From assembly GCA_963723495.1 (NCBI GenBank), contig CAVRQR010000012.1, positions 677,201 through 741,200 on the forward strand: a stretch of 64,000 nucleotides of DNA, in the 5' to 3' direction. Position numbers and translations under genes: made by a program. Of this stretch, positions 54,401-62,883 are shown in pieces. Numbering within the stretch: the first letter of the stretch is position 1; every line of letters begins with the position of its first letter. This stretch comes from Gp6-AA40 sp963723495 (GTDB lineage: Bacteria; Acidobacteriota; Vicinamibacteria; Vicinamibacterales; UBA2999). A model generated the notes under the pieces. It saw only the letters and a list, made by a program, of their open reading frames with translations. It was not told where the DNA came from and did no database searches.

Positions 54401-54791
54401 ACTGCAGGCCAACAGCCCGCCGATCTCCGGCTTCCCGGCCAGCCGGCCGAATGTGATCGGCGATCCCAATGCGGGTCCGCGCACCGCTGATGAGTGGCTC
54501 AGCCGCTCCTCGTTCGAGCGGCTCAACATCCAGACACAGGCCGGGCAATTCGGCAACGCCGGCCGCAACATCGCGCGCGGGCCGTCCCACGCCAACATCG
54601 ACGTCTCATTCGTGCGCGACTTCGATCTGTCGACCCAGACCCGGCTGCAGTTCCGCGCCGAGATCTTCAACGTGTTCAACCACGTGAACCTCGGGCTGCC
54701 CGTCGCCGACCTGAACTCACCAAGCTTCGGGCGCGTTCTCTCGGCTGGCCCCGCTCGCCTGATGCAGTTCGGATTGAAGTTGATCTTCTAA
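51491..54791 (+). CDS. TonB-dependent receptor with carboxypeptidase-regulatory domain, one frameshift
   Basis: Outer-membrane receptor of about 1,100 residues. A signal peptide (NCLTVLTLCIALTVASARAQ) is followed by a carboxypeptidase-regulatory-like domain (TGSIEGAVTDRTSSALVGAR), a plug (ELVDLPLNGRNFTQLGLLQT, VDGGQNINRM) and a large barrel closing with LSAGPARLMQFGLKLIF. The frame shifts near 53207, where SNFP runs on as DQQRDRE; dropping one base gives SNFPTNNAIANLLLG. Residues 6-14 are encoded by a heptamer repeat array. The protein is of the oar/OmpA-related acidobacterial type. Ligand unknown. Its start overlaps the last AhpD-like gene, and an MFS permease follows. Confidence 0.9.
51505..51532. 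repeat. Heptamer array, AGCTCCC/AACTCCC type (4 units), inside a coding start
   Basis: Four units in register (AGCTCCC, AACTCCC, AGCGCCC and AACGCCC) lie 14 bases after the receptor ATG. They encode APNSQRPTP, just before the hydrophobic signal segment. There is no good alternative start after the array, so it is translated. The consensus matches the arrays at 17899 and 54796. Confidence 0.75.
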
Positions 54792-54795
54792 GATC

Positions 54796-54899
54796 AACTC
54801 CCAACTTCCAATTTCCAACTTCCAAGCACCTCCGGTTGCTGGTTGGGAATTGGGCTTGGGAGTTGGGAGTTGGAATTTGGCGTTTGGGAGTTGGAATTT
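54796..54899. repeat. Inverted heptamer arrays (AACTTCC left, GGGAGTT right), 5 + 8 units
   Basis: Directly after the receptor stop, five AACTTCC-type units run from 54796 to 54830. A 14-base centre (54831-54844) follows, and then eight units of the GGGAGTT/GGAATTT kind run to 54899, one of them with six bases. The arms are complementary, so a long hairpin is possible. The right arm reaches the start of the MFS gene: with the TTG at 54850 it would be translated, with the TTG at 54898 it would not. Confidence 0.8.
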
Positions 54900-56151
54900 G
54901 ACCCGCGAGACAGCGGAAGAAACGAGCATCCGTTATGAAGGCTGGCGTGTCGCCGCCGCGTCGGGGGTTGGTGTCTTCGTCAGCTTCGCGTCGCTCCTCG
55001 TCTACACATTCGGCGTCTTCCTGAAGCCGCTGGCCGAGGAGTTTTCCTGGTCGCGCGAGGCGGTATCCGCGGCCTTCGGAGTGGCGGCAATGACCGTCGC
55101 CGTCTGCTCGCCGCCGCTGGGCTATCTGCTCGATCGCGTCAGCCCGCGCAGAGTCATCGTCCCCTGCCTGATGATCTTCGGCTGCGCGTTCGCCTCCCTC
55201 GCGCTGCTCACCCCGCACCTGTGGCACCTCTACGCGGTGTTCCTGGTGCTCGGCATCGTCGGCAACGGCACCGCGCAGATGGCGTACTCGCGCGCGGTCT
55301 CGAGCTGGTTCGATCGTCGTCGAGGTGCGGCGCTGGCACTGGTGATGTCTGGCGGTGCGATCGGCGCGATCGTGCTGCCCCCGGTGGCCGAAGCGCTCAT
55401 CCAGCGCGTCGGCTGGCGCGGCGCCTGCGTCGCGCTCGGAGCGATGGTCCTCGTGCTCGGTGTCCCGACGGTCGCGCGTTACATTCGCGAACGGCCAGCC
55501 AGCCACTCGATTGGCCGACCGGCAGCATCCGGTTCAACTGTTCCTGAGGCGCTGACGACACGCGCATTCTGGATTCTGGTCATCGTGCTGTTCTGCAGCT
55601 CCATCGCCCAGAATGGCGCGCTGGCACATATGTCAGCGCTGCTCACCGATCGCGGCGTCTCGGCCGCGGGCGGCGCGCTCGCATTATCGGCAATGGGCGG
55701 TGCCAGCCTGGTCGGGCGTCTCATGACCGGCTGGATGCTGGATCGCTTCTTTGCCGCTCGGGTCTCGTTCGGGCTGCTGTCGACCGCGGCCGTCGGTACG
55801 TTTCTGCTGTCGGGTGCGGATTCGATGGCGATGGGCGTGCTGGCCGCCGTGTTCATCGGCCTCGGCATGGGAGGTGAAGCCGACGTGACGCCGTATCTCA
55901 TCTCCCGCTACTTTGGGTTGCGATCGTTTTCGGTACTCTACGGTCTGACCTGGACGTTCTATGCCTGCGCCGGCGCGATCGGCCCGATCCTCATGGGCAA
56001 GGCGTTCGACGTGACGGGATCCTACGAGGCCCTGCTCGTTCAACTCGCGCTCGTCACCTTCGCTGTCGCCGCGCTCATGCTGTTTCTGCCGCGCTACGCG
56101 CCGCCCGAATCGGCTGCCTCACATCCATCTCCCACACCAGCATCTGTCTAG
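54898..56151 (+). CDS. MFS transporter (OFA/monocarboxylate-permease-like)
   Basis: A protein of about 417 residues with 12 predicted membrane helices. The first clear helix is VAAASGVGVFVSFASLLVYT after RYEGWR, then FSWSREAVSAAFGVAAMTVA and the A-like motif DRVSPRRVIVPCL, repeated in the second half as DRFFAARVSFGLL. The fold and words fit the oxalate/formate antiporter and monocarboxylate-like branch of the MFS. The substrate is unknown. The start is uncertain: TTG at 54898 lies after the repeat, TTG at 54850 would add 16 repeat-encoded residues. It ends just before the convergent ADOP gene. Confidence 0.85.
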   Translation: MTRETAEETSIRYEGWRVAAASGVGVFVSFASLLVYTFGVFLKPLAEEFSWSREAVSAAFGVAAMTVAVCSPPLGYLLDRVSPRRVIVPCLMIFGCAFASLALLTPHLWHLYAVFLVLGIVGNGTAQMAYSRAVSSWFDRRRGAALALVMSGGAIGAIVLPPVAEALIQRVGWRGACVALGAMVLVLGVPTVARYIRERPASHSIGRPAASGSTVPEALTTRAFWILVIVLFCSSIAQNGALAHMSALLTDRGVSAAGGALALSAMGGASLVGRLMTGWMLDRFFAARVSFGLLSTAAVGTFLLSGADSMAMGVLAAVFIGLGMGGEADVTPYLISRYFGLRSFSVLYGLTWTFYACAGAIGPILMGKAFDVTGSYEALLVQLALVTFAVAALMLFLPRYAPPESAASHPSPTPASV

Positions 56152-56174
56152 CCGTCGGCTCTGAACCTTCGGGG

Positions 56175-58853
56175 TCAGGGCTCCGCCAATGACTGCATCG
56201 GGCTGACGCGAACCGCGCGCAGCGCCGGTACGATGCAGGCCAATAGGGCCACGGCAAGGAGGCCGAGCGCACCCATCACGTACGTTGGCGGATCGGTCGT
56301 GCTGACTTCGAACAGCATGGTCGTCACCATACGCGTCGCAGCGAGCGCCGCAATCAGTCCGATCGCGACGCCGGCCACCGCGAGCATTGCACCGTGGCCG
56401 ACCACCATCATCAGCACTGACCGTGGGGTTGCGCCGAGCGCCAGTCGCAATCCAATCTCGGGCGTGCGCTGCGTCACGAAATACGCGATCACACCGTAGA
56501 TGCCGACTGCGGACAGGACGAGGCCAGTTACTGCGAGCAAAGACAGCAGCCAGGTGCTGAATCGCGCGCCGGCAGCATCGGCAGCAAACGCCTCTTCCAT
56601 CGTCAACACATCGTACAAAGGAAGCGATGCATCCACCGCTCGCACCACACCTCGCAGCGACGACGCGAAAGCACCAGGGTTGTCGCCAGCACGCACGACG
56701 AGCGCCATGCTGCCCTGGAATGCGCGCCACGCCGTGACCGGCGGCTGCGTGTATGGCAGAAAAAGCTCCGGCGTCGGCGGAGTGTCTGGCCCGAAGCTCC
56801 GAACATCGCCGACGACTCCCACGACCTCCCGCCACTCAGGGACGTCGACCGCGCGGGTCCAGGTCGAAAGACGCTTGCCGATCGGATCTTCACCGGGCCA
56901 TGCAAGATTAGCGAGTCTTTCGTTGATGACGACGACGGGCGGCGCTCCGGCGGTCAGGTCGGAGGCCTTCATCGTCCGGCCGCGGATCGGGTTCATCCCG
57001 ATGGCCTCGACGTAGTCTTCTGTGATCAACCGGATTGCGGGACTCGGCGAAGTAGCCAGCGAGTAAAGGCTTACCCTCGATTTGGACGCTCGCGTCAGGT
57101 CCCCCGCCCATCAGCGGAATTCCGGTGGAGGCTCCGGCTCGCCGGATTCCCGGGACAGCCCGAGTGAGATCGAGGATCCGGCGATACGCATCCGACACGG
57201 ATTCATCGCTGTCGTATCGTTCAGGCGGCAACGCCAGACGGGCGGTCAGCACGCCGTTGATGTCGAAGCCGAGCGGCACCTGCTGCAGACGCAGTGCGCT
57301 GCGGATGAAGAGTCCCGCACTGACGAGTAGGACGACCGCCACTGCGATCTCGCCAACGACGAGCACGCCCCGCAGGCGGTCGCGCCCGCCGCCACGAAGC
57401 GAGCTCTTGGCGCCGTCGCGCAACGTCGTCAGCAGATTCGTTCGGGCGGCGCGCACCGCGGGCGCCATGCCAAACACCGAGCCAGTCAGGAGGGTGATGC
57501 CGAGCGCGAACAGCAACACCTCTGCTTGAAGGCCAGCGTCTTGCAGCCGCGGCACGATTCGTGGACCGAAGTTTACGAATTGCCGAATGCCCATGTAGGC
57601 GAGGCCGATACCAGCAGCACCACCGGCCAGCGCCAGGACGACGCTCTCGGTCAGCAGTTGCCGAATGATGCGCCATCGGCCACCACCGATGGCCGCGCGG
57701 ATCGCGATTTCCCGCCGGCGGGTCGTCGCCCGCGCCAGCAGCAGGTTCGCCACGTTGGCGCATCCGATCAGCAGCACGAAGACGACGGATGCAAACATCA
57801 CATACGCGGGGGTGCGGAAGTCGCCGAGCAGCACATCGCTGTACAGCCGAACGTTCACGCCTCGCCCTTCCATGTTCCTGGGCTGGCGCTCTGCGATGTC
57901 ACGAGTGACGCGCTCCATGTCAGCCTGCGCGGCCTCAGGTGTTATCCCCGTCTTGAGCTTGGCGATCACGGCGAAGGAGTGCATCCCATAGTTCTCGCGC
58001 TGCTGCGGTGAAAAGACCAGGGGCGTCCAGAGCTGAGGCGCGAACCGCGTCATGTTGTTCTGGGGCGGCGCAATGCCAACCACGGTGTGCGCTTCTCCGT
58101 TGAGGCGAATTGTTCGACCAACGAGCGATGGATCTCCCGCGAAACGACGCCGCCACAGCCCGTCACCGAGCACCACGAGGCGCGTGTCGCGCAGGACGTC
58201 GGCGTCGGTGAAATACCTCCCGAGCACCGGCCGGATCTGCATGACGATGAAAGTAGCCCGGCGTGACGCGTATGCCACCGACACGCTCCGGCTCGCCGTC
58301 AGACAGGTTGTAGGTGGTACGCGCCATGGCCGCCGTGTGCTCGAAGACCTCACCCTGTTCGGTCCAGTCGTGGAAGTGACCGACCGAGGCGTTTCCCTGC
58401 CGGAACTGCCGCCACGTTTGGTACACGAGCGACGATGCGATCGCTGTCGGACCAGGGCAGCGGACGCAGGAGCACGGAATTCAGCACGCTGAAGATCGCA
58501 ACCGTCGCGCCGATACCAAGCGCGATGGTGACCAGGAGCACCGCAGTCAGCACGGGGCTTACGAACAATTGGCGGATCGCGAACCGCAGATCGTGCCGCC
58601 AGTCAGCCCACCATTGAGTTCGGCGCATGGCCCTCTCCCGCTCTTCTGCCAGCGTTCTGCAGATCGCTTTCACGTGCTGGATGTTTCCGAAGCCGCGCAG
58701 TGCTTCCTCGCGCGCCTCCTTTGGCGAGAGGCCCTGCGCCACGAGCTCGTCGACCCGCGTTTCCACGTGGAAGGCGAACTCGTCGTCCACGTCGGCGCCA
58801 GGGTCGGAGCCCCAGAAGCGCAAATAGCGACGCCAGAGTGGCGAGCTGTTCAT
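56175..58853 (-). CDS. ADOP-type permease with N-terminal PadR-linked segment, three frameshifts
   Basis: Orphan ABC-type permease of about 890 residues. It has the cytosolic N-terminus typical of PadR-linked ADOPs (DDEFAFHVETRVDELVAQGL, EAREEALRGFGNIQ), then HDLRFAIRQLFVSPVLTAVL and IALGIGATVAIFSVLNSVLL. Frames shift near 58420 (into YQTWRQFRQGNASVGHF), near 58230 (into RPVLGRYFTDADVLRDTRLV) and near 57040 (into AIRLITEDYVEAIGMNPIRG). The rest holds both FtsX helix blocks, with AAIGGGRWRIIRQLLTESVV and LALGATPRSVLMMVVGHG, ending RVSPMQSLAEP. The order is normal, so sequencing error is likely. It overlaps the PadR gene by four bases when the PadR frame is repaired. Confidence 0.88.
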
Positions 58854-59187
58854 GACGCCGGCTGCTGTTTTGCGCCAGCACGCGCGCCACTGCGTGGGCG
58901 AAGCTGGACCAGGTGTCCGCGTTCTTGGCCAGCTGCCGGCGTCCTTCTGCCGTGAGCCGGTAGAACTTCGCGCGCCGCTGGTTCTCGGAGACGCCCCACG
59001 ACGCGTCGACCCAACCCTTCTTCTCGATCCGATAGAGCGCCGGATAGAGAGAGCCTTCCTCGATGCGCAGCTCGTGGCTGCTCAACTGCTCGATCCAGCG
59101 GCCGATGCCGAAGCCGTGCATCGGCCCCCAACTGAGCGTCTTGAGGATGAGGACTTCGAGCGTCCCGTGCAGCAGCTCCTTTTCCAT
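58850..59187 (-). CDS. PadR-family transcriptional regulator, homopolymer frameshift near the end
   Basis: Winged-helix repressor of 113 residues. From ATG 59187 (AGGGAG upstream): EKELLHGTLEVLILKTLSWG, then GFGIGRWIEQLSSHELRIEE, GSLYPALYRIEKKGWVDASW and RRAKFYRLTAEGRRQLAKNA, the complete PadR fold. As given, the frame runs on past the expected end because four A occur near 58877 where five would give QKQQPAS and a TGA overlapping the permease start (ATGA). The repaired form has the usual length for ADOP-linked PadRs. It probably represses its own promoter, where two palindromes lie. The ligand is unknown. Confidence 0.92.
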
Positions 59188-59196
59188 GCGCACGCT

Positions 59197-59213
59197 CCCT
59201 AGATAATCTAGGG
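59197..59213. promoter_or_regulatory. PadR operator candidate 1
   Basis: CCCTAGATAATCTAGGG is an 8+1+8 perfect palindrome just upstream of padR; the AGGGAG ribosome site of padR overlaps it. Binding would block both transcription and initiation. It is proposed as the operator because a second, weaker copy lies 37 bp away, centre to centre. Confidence 0.65.
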
Positions 59214-59233
59214 TAGAAGCATAGCGCCATCTT

Positions 59234-59250
59234 CCCTAGATAATCAAGGG
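59234..59250. promoter_or_regulatory. PadR operator candidate 2
   Basis: CCCTAGATAATCAAGGG repeats the first site with one broken pair. The two sites lie between padR and the divergent PQQ-propeller gene, 37 bp apart centre to centre, so they could control both directions. Confidence 0.6.
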
Positions 59251-59288
59251 AGCGATCATCGGAGGACTCGAGAGGGTATTGTTATGCC

Positions 59289-60506
59289 ATGACTCACATC
59301 CGACTCGCGGTTGTCGCTGGGCTTCTCATCGGGATCGCGCCGCTTGCGGCGCAGGATTGGCCGCAGTGGCGAGGGCCGGCACGTGACGGCCTCATCCGCG
59401 CGTTCAAAGAGCCCGCCTCCTGGCCGATGACGCTCACGAAGCGCTGGAACGTCGAGGTCGGCACTGGCTACGCGACGCCGCTCGTCGTTGGTGATCGCCT
59501 CTACGTCTTTACCCGCCAGGGCGACAACGAGGTGATGACCGCGTTCGATGCCGCGTCGGCCAAGGTCCTGTGGCGGACCAGCTATCCGGCGCCCTTCAAG
59601 ATGAACCCCGCGACCGCGCCGCACGGTCCGGGACCGAAGTCGACGCCTACGTTTGCCGCCGACCGGTTGTTCACGCTCGGCATAAGTGGCATCGTCACGG
59701 CGTTCGACGCCGCCACTGGCAAGCAGATCTGGCAGAGGCCCGCCGACCCTGTCGAGCCGCTGTACCACACGGCGATGTCGCCGCTCGTCGTCGGCAACCA
59801 GATGATCCTTCACGTGGGCGGACACGATAAGGGCGCGTTGACGTCTTTCGACGTGGCGACTGGAAAGGTTCGCTGGACGTGGAATGGCGACGGCCCCGCC
59901 TACGGGTCACCGTTGCTGTTCGACCTCGGGGGCACGCCACAGGTCGTGACGTTCACGCAGAAGAACTTCGTCGGTGTCTCCCTCGAAGACGGCAAGCTCC
60001 TCTGGCGCCGGCCGTTCACGACACCGAGCAACACGACGAGCCAGACGCCGATTCTCTACAAGGACATGGTGGTCCAGATGGGCCGCAACAACGGCGTGAC
60101 CGCATTTCGCGTCGCACCGGGCAGCGAATGGACGACCACCGACGTATGGCGCACTGAAGAAGTGTCGGCGCATATGAGCGATGCCGTCGCCGTCGACAAC
60201 GTGCTCTTCGGTCTGTCGCATCTGAACAGCGGCGAGTATTTCGCGCTCGACCTCGACAGCGGCAAGGTGTTGTGGAAGAGCGATCCGCGCCAGGCGGCGC
60301 ACGCTGCGATCGCGCGTGCGGGTAACACGATCTTCTCGCTCGAGGACGACGGCGAGCTCGTGGTGATCCGCTTGAACCGCGAGAAGTTCGACCCCGTCGC
60401 CCGCTACAAGGTGGCGACGAGCGAGACGTGGGCGCAGCCGGTCATCTCGGGTAACCGGATTTTCGTGAAGGATGTCACCTCCCTCACGCTCTGGACCATC
60501 AACTAG
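59289..60506 (+). CDS. Secreted PQQ-binding-like beta-propeller protein
   Basis: A 405-residue exported propeller with signal peptide (MTHIRLAVVAGLLIGIAPLA). PQQ/BamB-like blades show as NEVMTAFDAASAKVLWRTSY, GIVTAFDAATGKQIWQRPAD, ALTSFDVATGKVRWTWNGDG, VGVSLEDGKLLWRRPFTTP and YFALDLDSGKVLWKSDPRQ. The opening DWPQWRGPARDGLI is common to secreted PQQ-like proteins of Acidobacteriota and Planctomycetota. It lacks the cysteine pair and metal-ligand motifs of true quinoprotein dehydrogenases, so an enzymatic role is doubtful. It is divergent from the PadR/ADOP pair across the palindromes. Confidence 0.87.
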   Translation: MTHIRLAVVAGLLIGIAPLAAQDWPQWRGPARDGLIRAFKEPASWPMTLTKRWNVEVGTGYATPLVVGDRLYVFTRQGDNEVMTAFDAASAKVLWRTSYPAPFKMNPATAPHGPGPKSTPTFAADRLFTLGISGIVTAFDAATGKQIWQRPADPVEPLYHTAMSPLVVGNQMILHVGGHDKGALTSFDVATGKVRWTWNGDGPAYGSPLLFDLGGTPQVVTFTQKNFVGVSLEDGKLLWRRPFTTPSNTTSQTPILYKDMVVQMGRNNGVTAFRVAPGSEWTTTDVWRTEEVSAHMSDAVAVDNVLFGLSHLNSGEYFALDLDSGKVLWKSDPRQAAHAAIARAGNTIFSLEDDGELVVIRLNREKFDPVARYKVATSETWAQPVISGNRIFVKDVTSLTLWTIN

Positions 60507-60618
60507 GGGCGCCTCTGTTTGGAAACAGCGGAGCTCGATCTGCTGAGCTCTCGACCGCCGCGGTGATTCGCGTACCCCTGAAGCTACGAGGGCGTGCGAG
60601 TTGCATCTCCCCGGAGGG

Positions 60619-61095
60619 ATGGAACCACTGAACCTCGAAGTACTCCCGTATCCTGACACCGCCCAGCTCGCGCGCGTGGCTATCCGCCTCGCTGTTGCTG
60701 CGTTTCTTGGCTGGCTGCTCGGCGTCGAGCGCGAATCCATGGGGAAGGCGGCTGGCGCGCGAACGCACATGCTCGTTGCCATCGGCGCCGCACTCTTCGT
60801 CATCGTCCCGGCAGAGATCGGGCTGACGGAGGGAGACCTCGGGCGCGTGATTCAAGGCGTGGCTGCCGGCGTCGGATTTCTCGGTGCCGGAACGATCCTC
60901 AAACGAAGCGATCAGCACGAGATCACGGGATTGACCACGGCGGCGACCATCTGGCTGACCGCCGCTCTTGGACTGGCCGCCGGTGCGGGTCAAATCTGGA
61001 TCGCCCTGATGTGCGGGGCGTGTGCGTGGATTGTCCTCTCGCTGTTTGCGCTGAGCGACAGGCGGGCGTCGAAGAGCAAACTGGAGCAACCCTGA
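60619..61095 (+). CDS. MgtC/SapB family membrane protein
   Basis: A protein of about 158 residues with four or five membrane helices. LARVAIRLAVAAFLGWLLGV with ERE is the MgtC opening, followed by GARTHMLVAIGAALFVIVPA, GVAAGVGFLGAGTILKRSDQ and GLTTAATIWLTAALGLAAGA, all of which match the family core. MgtC proteins affect magnesium homeostasis or ATP synthase in some bacteria; here the role is unknown. The ATG at 60619 follows GGAGGG closely; a TTG at 60601 would add six residues. Confidence 0.9.
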   Translation: MEPLNLEVLPYPDTAQLARVAIRLAVAAFLGWLLGVERESMGKAAGARTHMLVAIGAALFVIVPAEIGLTEGDLGRVIQGVAAGVGFLGAGTILKRSDQHEITGLTTAATIWLTAALGLAAGAGQIWIALMCGACAWIVLSLFALSDRRASKSKLEQP

Positions 61096-61115
61096 AAGCG
61101 TTCCGGCTTGAACAG

Positions 61116-61146
61116 GCCCACCTTCGCGCGTCGCGCTATGGTGGGC
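61116..61146. repeat. REP-like imperfect palindrome
   Basis: GCCCACC and GGTGGGC enclose GCGCG and CGCGC around a single T, giving a compact two-part hairpin of 31 bp, 20 bp after the MgtC stop. It has no T-run, so it resembles a dispersed REP-type palindrome more than a terminator. A single copy is seen in this window. Confidence 0.5.
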
Positions 61147-61175
61147 ATCATTCGCCTGCAATCATGAGCGAAGGA

Positions 61176-61204
61176 TGGCGGTGAGGCAGGGATTCGAACC
61201 CTGT
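61176..61204 (-). other. tRNA 3'-end fragment (T arm, acceptor strand and CCA)
   Basis: Read on the minus strand the sequence gives the T-arm CAGGGTTCGAATCCCTG, directly followed by the acceptor strand CCTCACC, a G discriminator and CCA. A matching 5' acceptor half (GGTGAGG) and an anticodon arm cannot be placed in the next 80 bases, so this is not a complete tRNA. Such 3' tRNA ends are the usual attachment sites of tyrosine-recombinase elements. Confidence 0.6.
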
Positions 61205-61262
61205 AAATGGGGATTTGCTAACTGTTGATGGCGCAGCACTTGTGGTCGCAATGTCCTGACAA

Positions 61263-61505
61263 TCAACAGCTTCCAGGGCTTTCCGATTTCTCGTCAGTCC
61301 TCACCGGTTCCCGTAGATCCGCCCCCGTCGTGGAGACATTTTGGAGACGGCGGAGACGCGGCCAACCAGGGAATCCAGCCTTCGCGCAGTGCTCGTAAGC
61401 GTGCGTGTTGAGCACGAGTGCCTCGAACCGGCGAATCGCAACGTGCAGCCCCTGCGCGTCGTCGAGAGGTAGGTCGTCCGATGTGACAGTCGTGTGGGAA
61501 TTTGT
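61263..61505 (-). other. Open frame without start codon, possibly a gene remnant
   Basis: On the minus strand an 80-codon frame lies between two stops with no ATG, GTG or TTG before its middle. It contains DLPLDDAQGLHVAIRRFEAL, VLNTHAYEHCAKAGFPGWPR and LRRLQNVSTTGADLREP. The composition looks coding rather than random and it adjoins the tRNA 3' fragment, so it may be the eroded end of an element gene. I do not recognise a family. Confidence 0.25.
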
Positions 61506-61587
61506 CTAGAATCGCGCGGCGCCGCACCTAATCAACCCCGGACCATCCGGCTATCCCTACCAGTTTTCCGACACGGAGGCATAAGCC

Positions 61588-61862
61588 ATGACGACAGTTC
61601 TTGTTCACCACCGGGTTGCGGACTACAACGCCTGGAAGCCTGAATTCGATCGCTCGATGAAAGCTGATGGTCCAAGGGAATCCGATCGCATCGAGTATGG
61701 CGTGGACAGGATGACGGCAATGTTGTCGTCGTCGAGACGACGTTCGACTCGCGGCAAGCGGCTGATGCGATGGTAAACAATTCCGCGTTGCGCGAGGCCC
61801 TGCGCAAAGGCGGTGTGATCGAATCGTCCGTGCGGATCGACTTCCTCGACGAAGTGGCATGA
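61588..61862 (+). CDS. Antibiotic-biosynthesis-monooxygenase-like small protein, one frameshift
   Basis: A protein of about 91 residues of the ferredoxin-like dimeric alpha-beta barrel type. The ATG at 61588 has GGAGG nine bases upstream and gives TTVLVHHRVADYNAWKPEFD. The frame must shift near 61700 to read RGQDDGNVVVVETTFDSRQA, ALREALRKGGVIESSVRIDF and LDEVA before TGA at 61862. The repaired protein has the usual length of this group, annotated as cyclase or monooxygenase-like; the substrate is unknown. Confidence 0.65.
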
Positions 61863-62072
61863 GGCACCCGCCCATTTGTGACGTATGACAGTTCGTGGAA
61901 ATAGAGACGGAGCGAAATTGCTTCCGCGTGGCGGACCGTTTCGCGTGGGAGACCGCGTTGGCAGTCAGCATTCGATGCGGCACGGACTTCACATTGGTGA
62001 AGGATTCATTCCGGAGACTGCTTCGCACCGAACGGATTCTCGATATTCTTCCCGTTGCGGACTTCAGTCCGG

Positions 62073-62276
62073 CTAGGTCGATGTGCGCCGCACGTTCTCG
62101 GCCCGAGGACCTTCGGGCGCTTCGCCAATGTCGAATTCGACGCTGTCACCCTCCCTCAGACCCTCGAAGCCCTCGCCGCGCACCGCGCTCCGGTGGAAGA
62201 AATACTCCTTCCCCTTCTCGTCCTTGATGAACCCGAACCCTTTGTCCGCTTGTATCGTCCGAATCTTTCCCGTCAT
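62073..62276 (-). CDS. Cold-shock domain protein
   Basis: A 67-residue single-domain cold-shock protein. RNP1 (KGFGFIKDEKG) and RNP2 (EYFFHRSAV) are both present, and the fold ends with SVEFDIGEAPEGPRAENVRR. It binds single-stranded nucleic acid and may act as RNA chaperone or translational regulator. It follows the zinc-ribbon gene by 57 bp on the same strand. Confidence 0.95.
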   Translation of the reverse strand: MTGKIRTIQADKGFGFIKDEKGKEYFFHRSAVRGEGFEGLREGDSVEFDIGEAPEGPRAENVRRTST

Positions 62277-62333
62277 CGCGCGTCGCCCTCTCTCCTCGCC
62301 TTCAAAACGGAAGCGTAGGCAGAACAGGTCGAA

Positions 62334-62528
62334 CTACGACGCCTGCGCCAACTTCCCGTTCCCGAGTAACGCCTGACTAGCCGGTCCTTCCTGCCCTTTG
62401 GCGACGTGCCACAGGTGCCCGCATCGAGCACACCGGAAGAAGTCGGCTTGAGGCGAGTAAAGGACTTCATCCAGCGCCACCACAAGCTCACTAGCGCATT
62501 GTGGGCACTGCGTTCGTGCAGACGGCAT
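62334..62528 (-). CDS. Small zinc-ribbon protein
   Basis: A 64-residue protein with two C-x-x-C knuckles, TQCPQCASELVVAL and FFRCARCGHLWHVAK, the pattern of a zinc ribbon. The ATG at 62528 is preferred because GAGGTGAG precedes it and an upstream extension would lack any recognisable feature. It may be an accessory of RNA or DNA binding; no function is assigned. Its position upstream of the cold-shock gene suggests joint transcription. Confidence 0.7.
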   Translation of the reverse strand: MPSARTQCPQCASELVVALDEVLYSPQADFFRCARCGHLWHVAKGQEGPASQALLGNGKLAQAS

Positions 62529-62883
62529 GATGCTCACCTCACGGCCCGAGGGCCATTGCCGATGTAGCCTGCCGACGAGAAGATTGCGGTTCGAAGGCGG
62601 GACCATACCACGAGGACAAGTCAGGCGCAACCGAGTCGAGCGGGGCTGGGTCAAGGAGGCTCCTGGTCCAGGAGCGAGGCCGAAGATCGAGGTGCGAGCC
62701 CACGGTTAAGCACACCGTCACCACCCTCGCGCAGCTTCAGCGGTGGGCGAACGGAGCCACAAGGTCGCCAGCCGAGAAAAAGGCGGCAGCGGATGCGGCT
62801 GATTGCTAAAAGGCTCGCACGGAGTGGGCGGTTCACGACCATTAACGGCGCACTTTCGCGCGCACGGTAAACTGGGACCATCC
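62529..62883. other. Region with no supported gene
   Basis: Between the zinc-ribbon gene and the SGNH hydrolase I find no frame with a convincing start, composition or motif on either strand. It should contain promoters for both divergent genes. I cannot place a -35/-10 pair with confidence. Confidence 0.6.

Noticed and set aside
58603..59187. A longer PadR of about 194 residues as read literally
   Set aside because: The extra C-terminal part is a different-frame reading of the permease gene. One added A gives the normal length and an ATGA overlap.
61528..62028. Long minus-strand frame opposite the monooxygenase-like gene
   Set aside because: Its residues show no domain or normal composition, and the plus-strand frames with a good ribosome site explain the region better.
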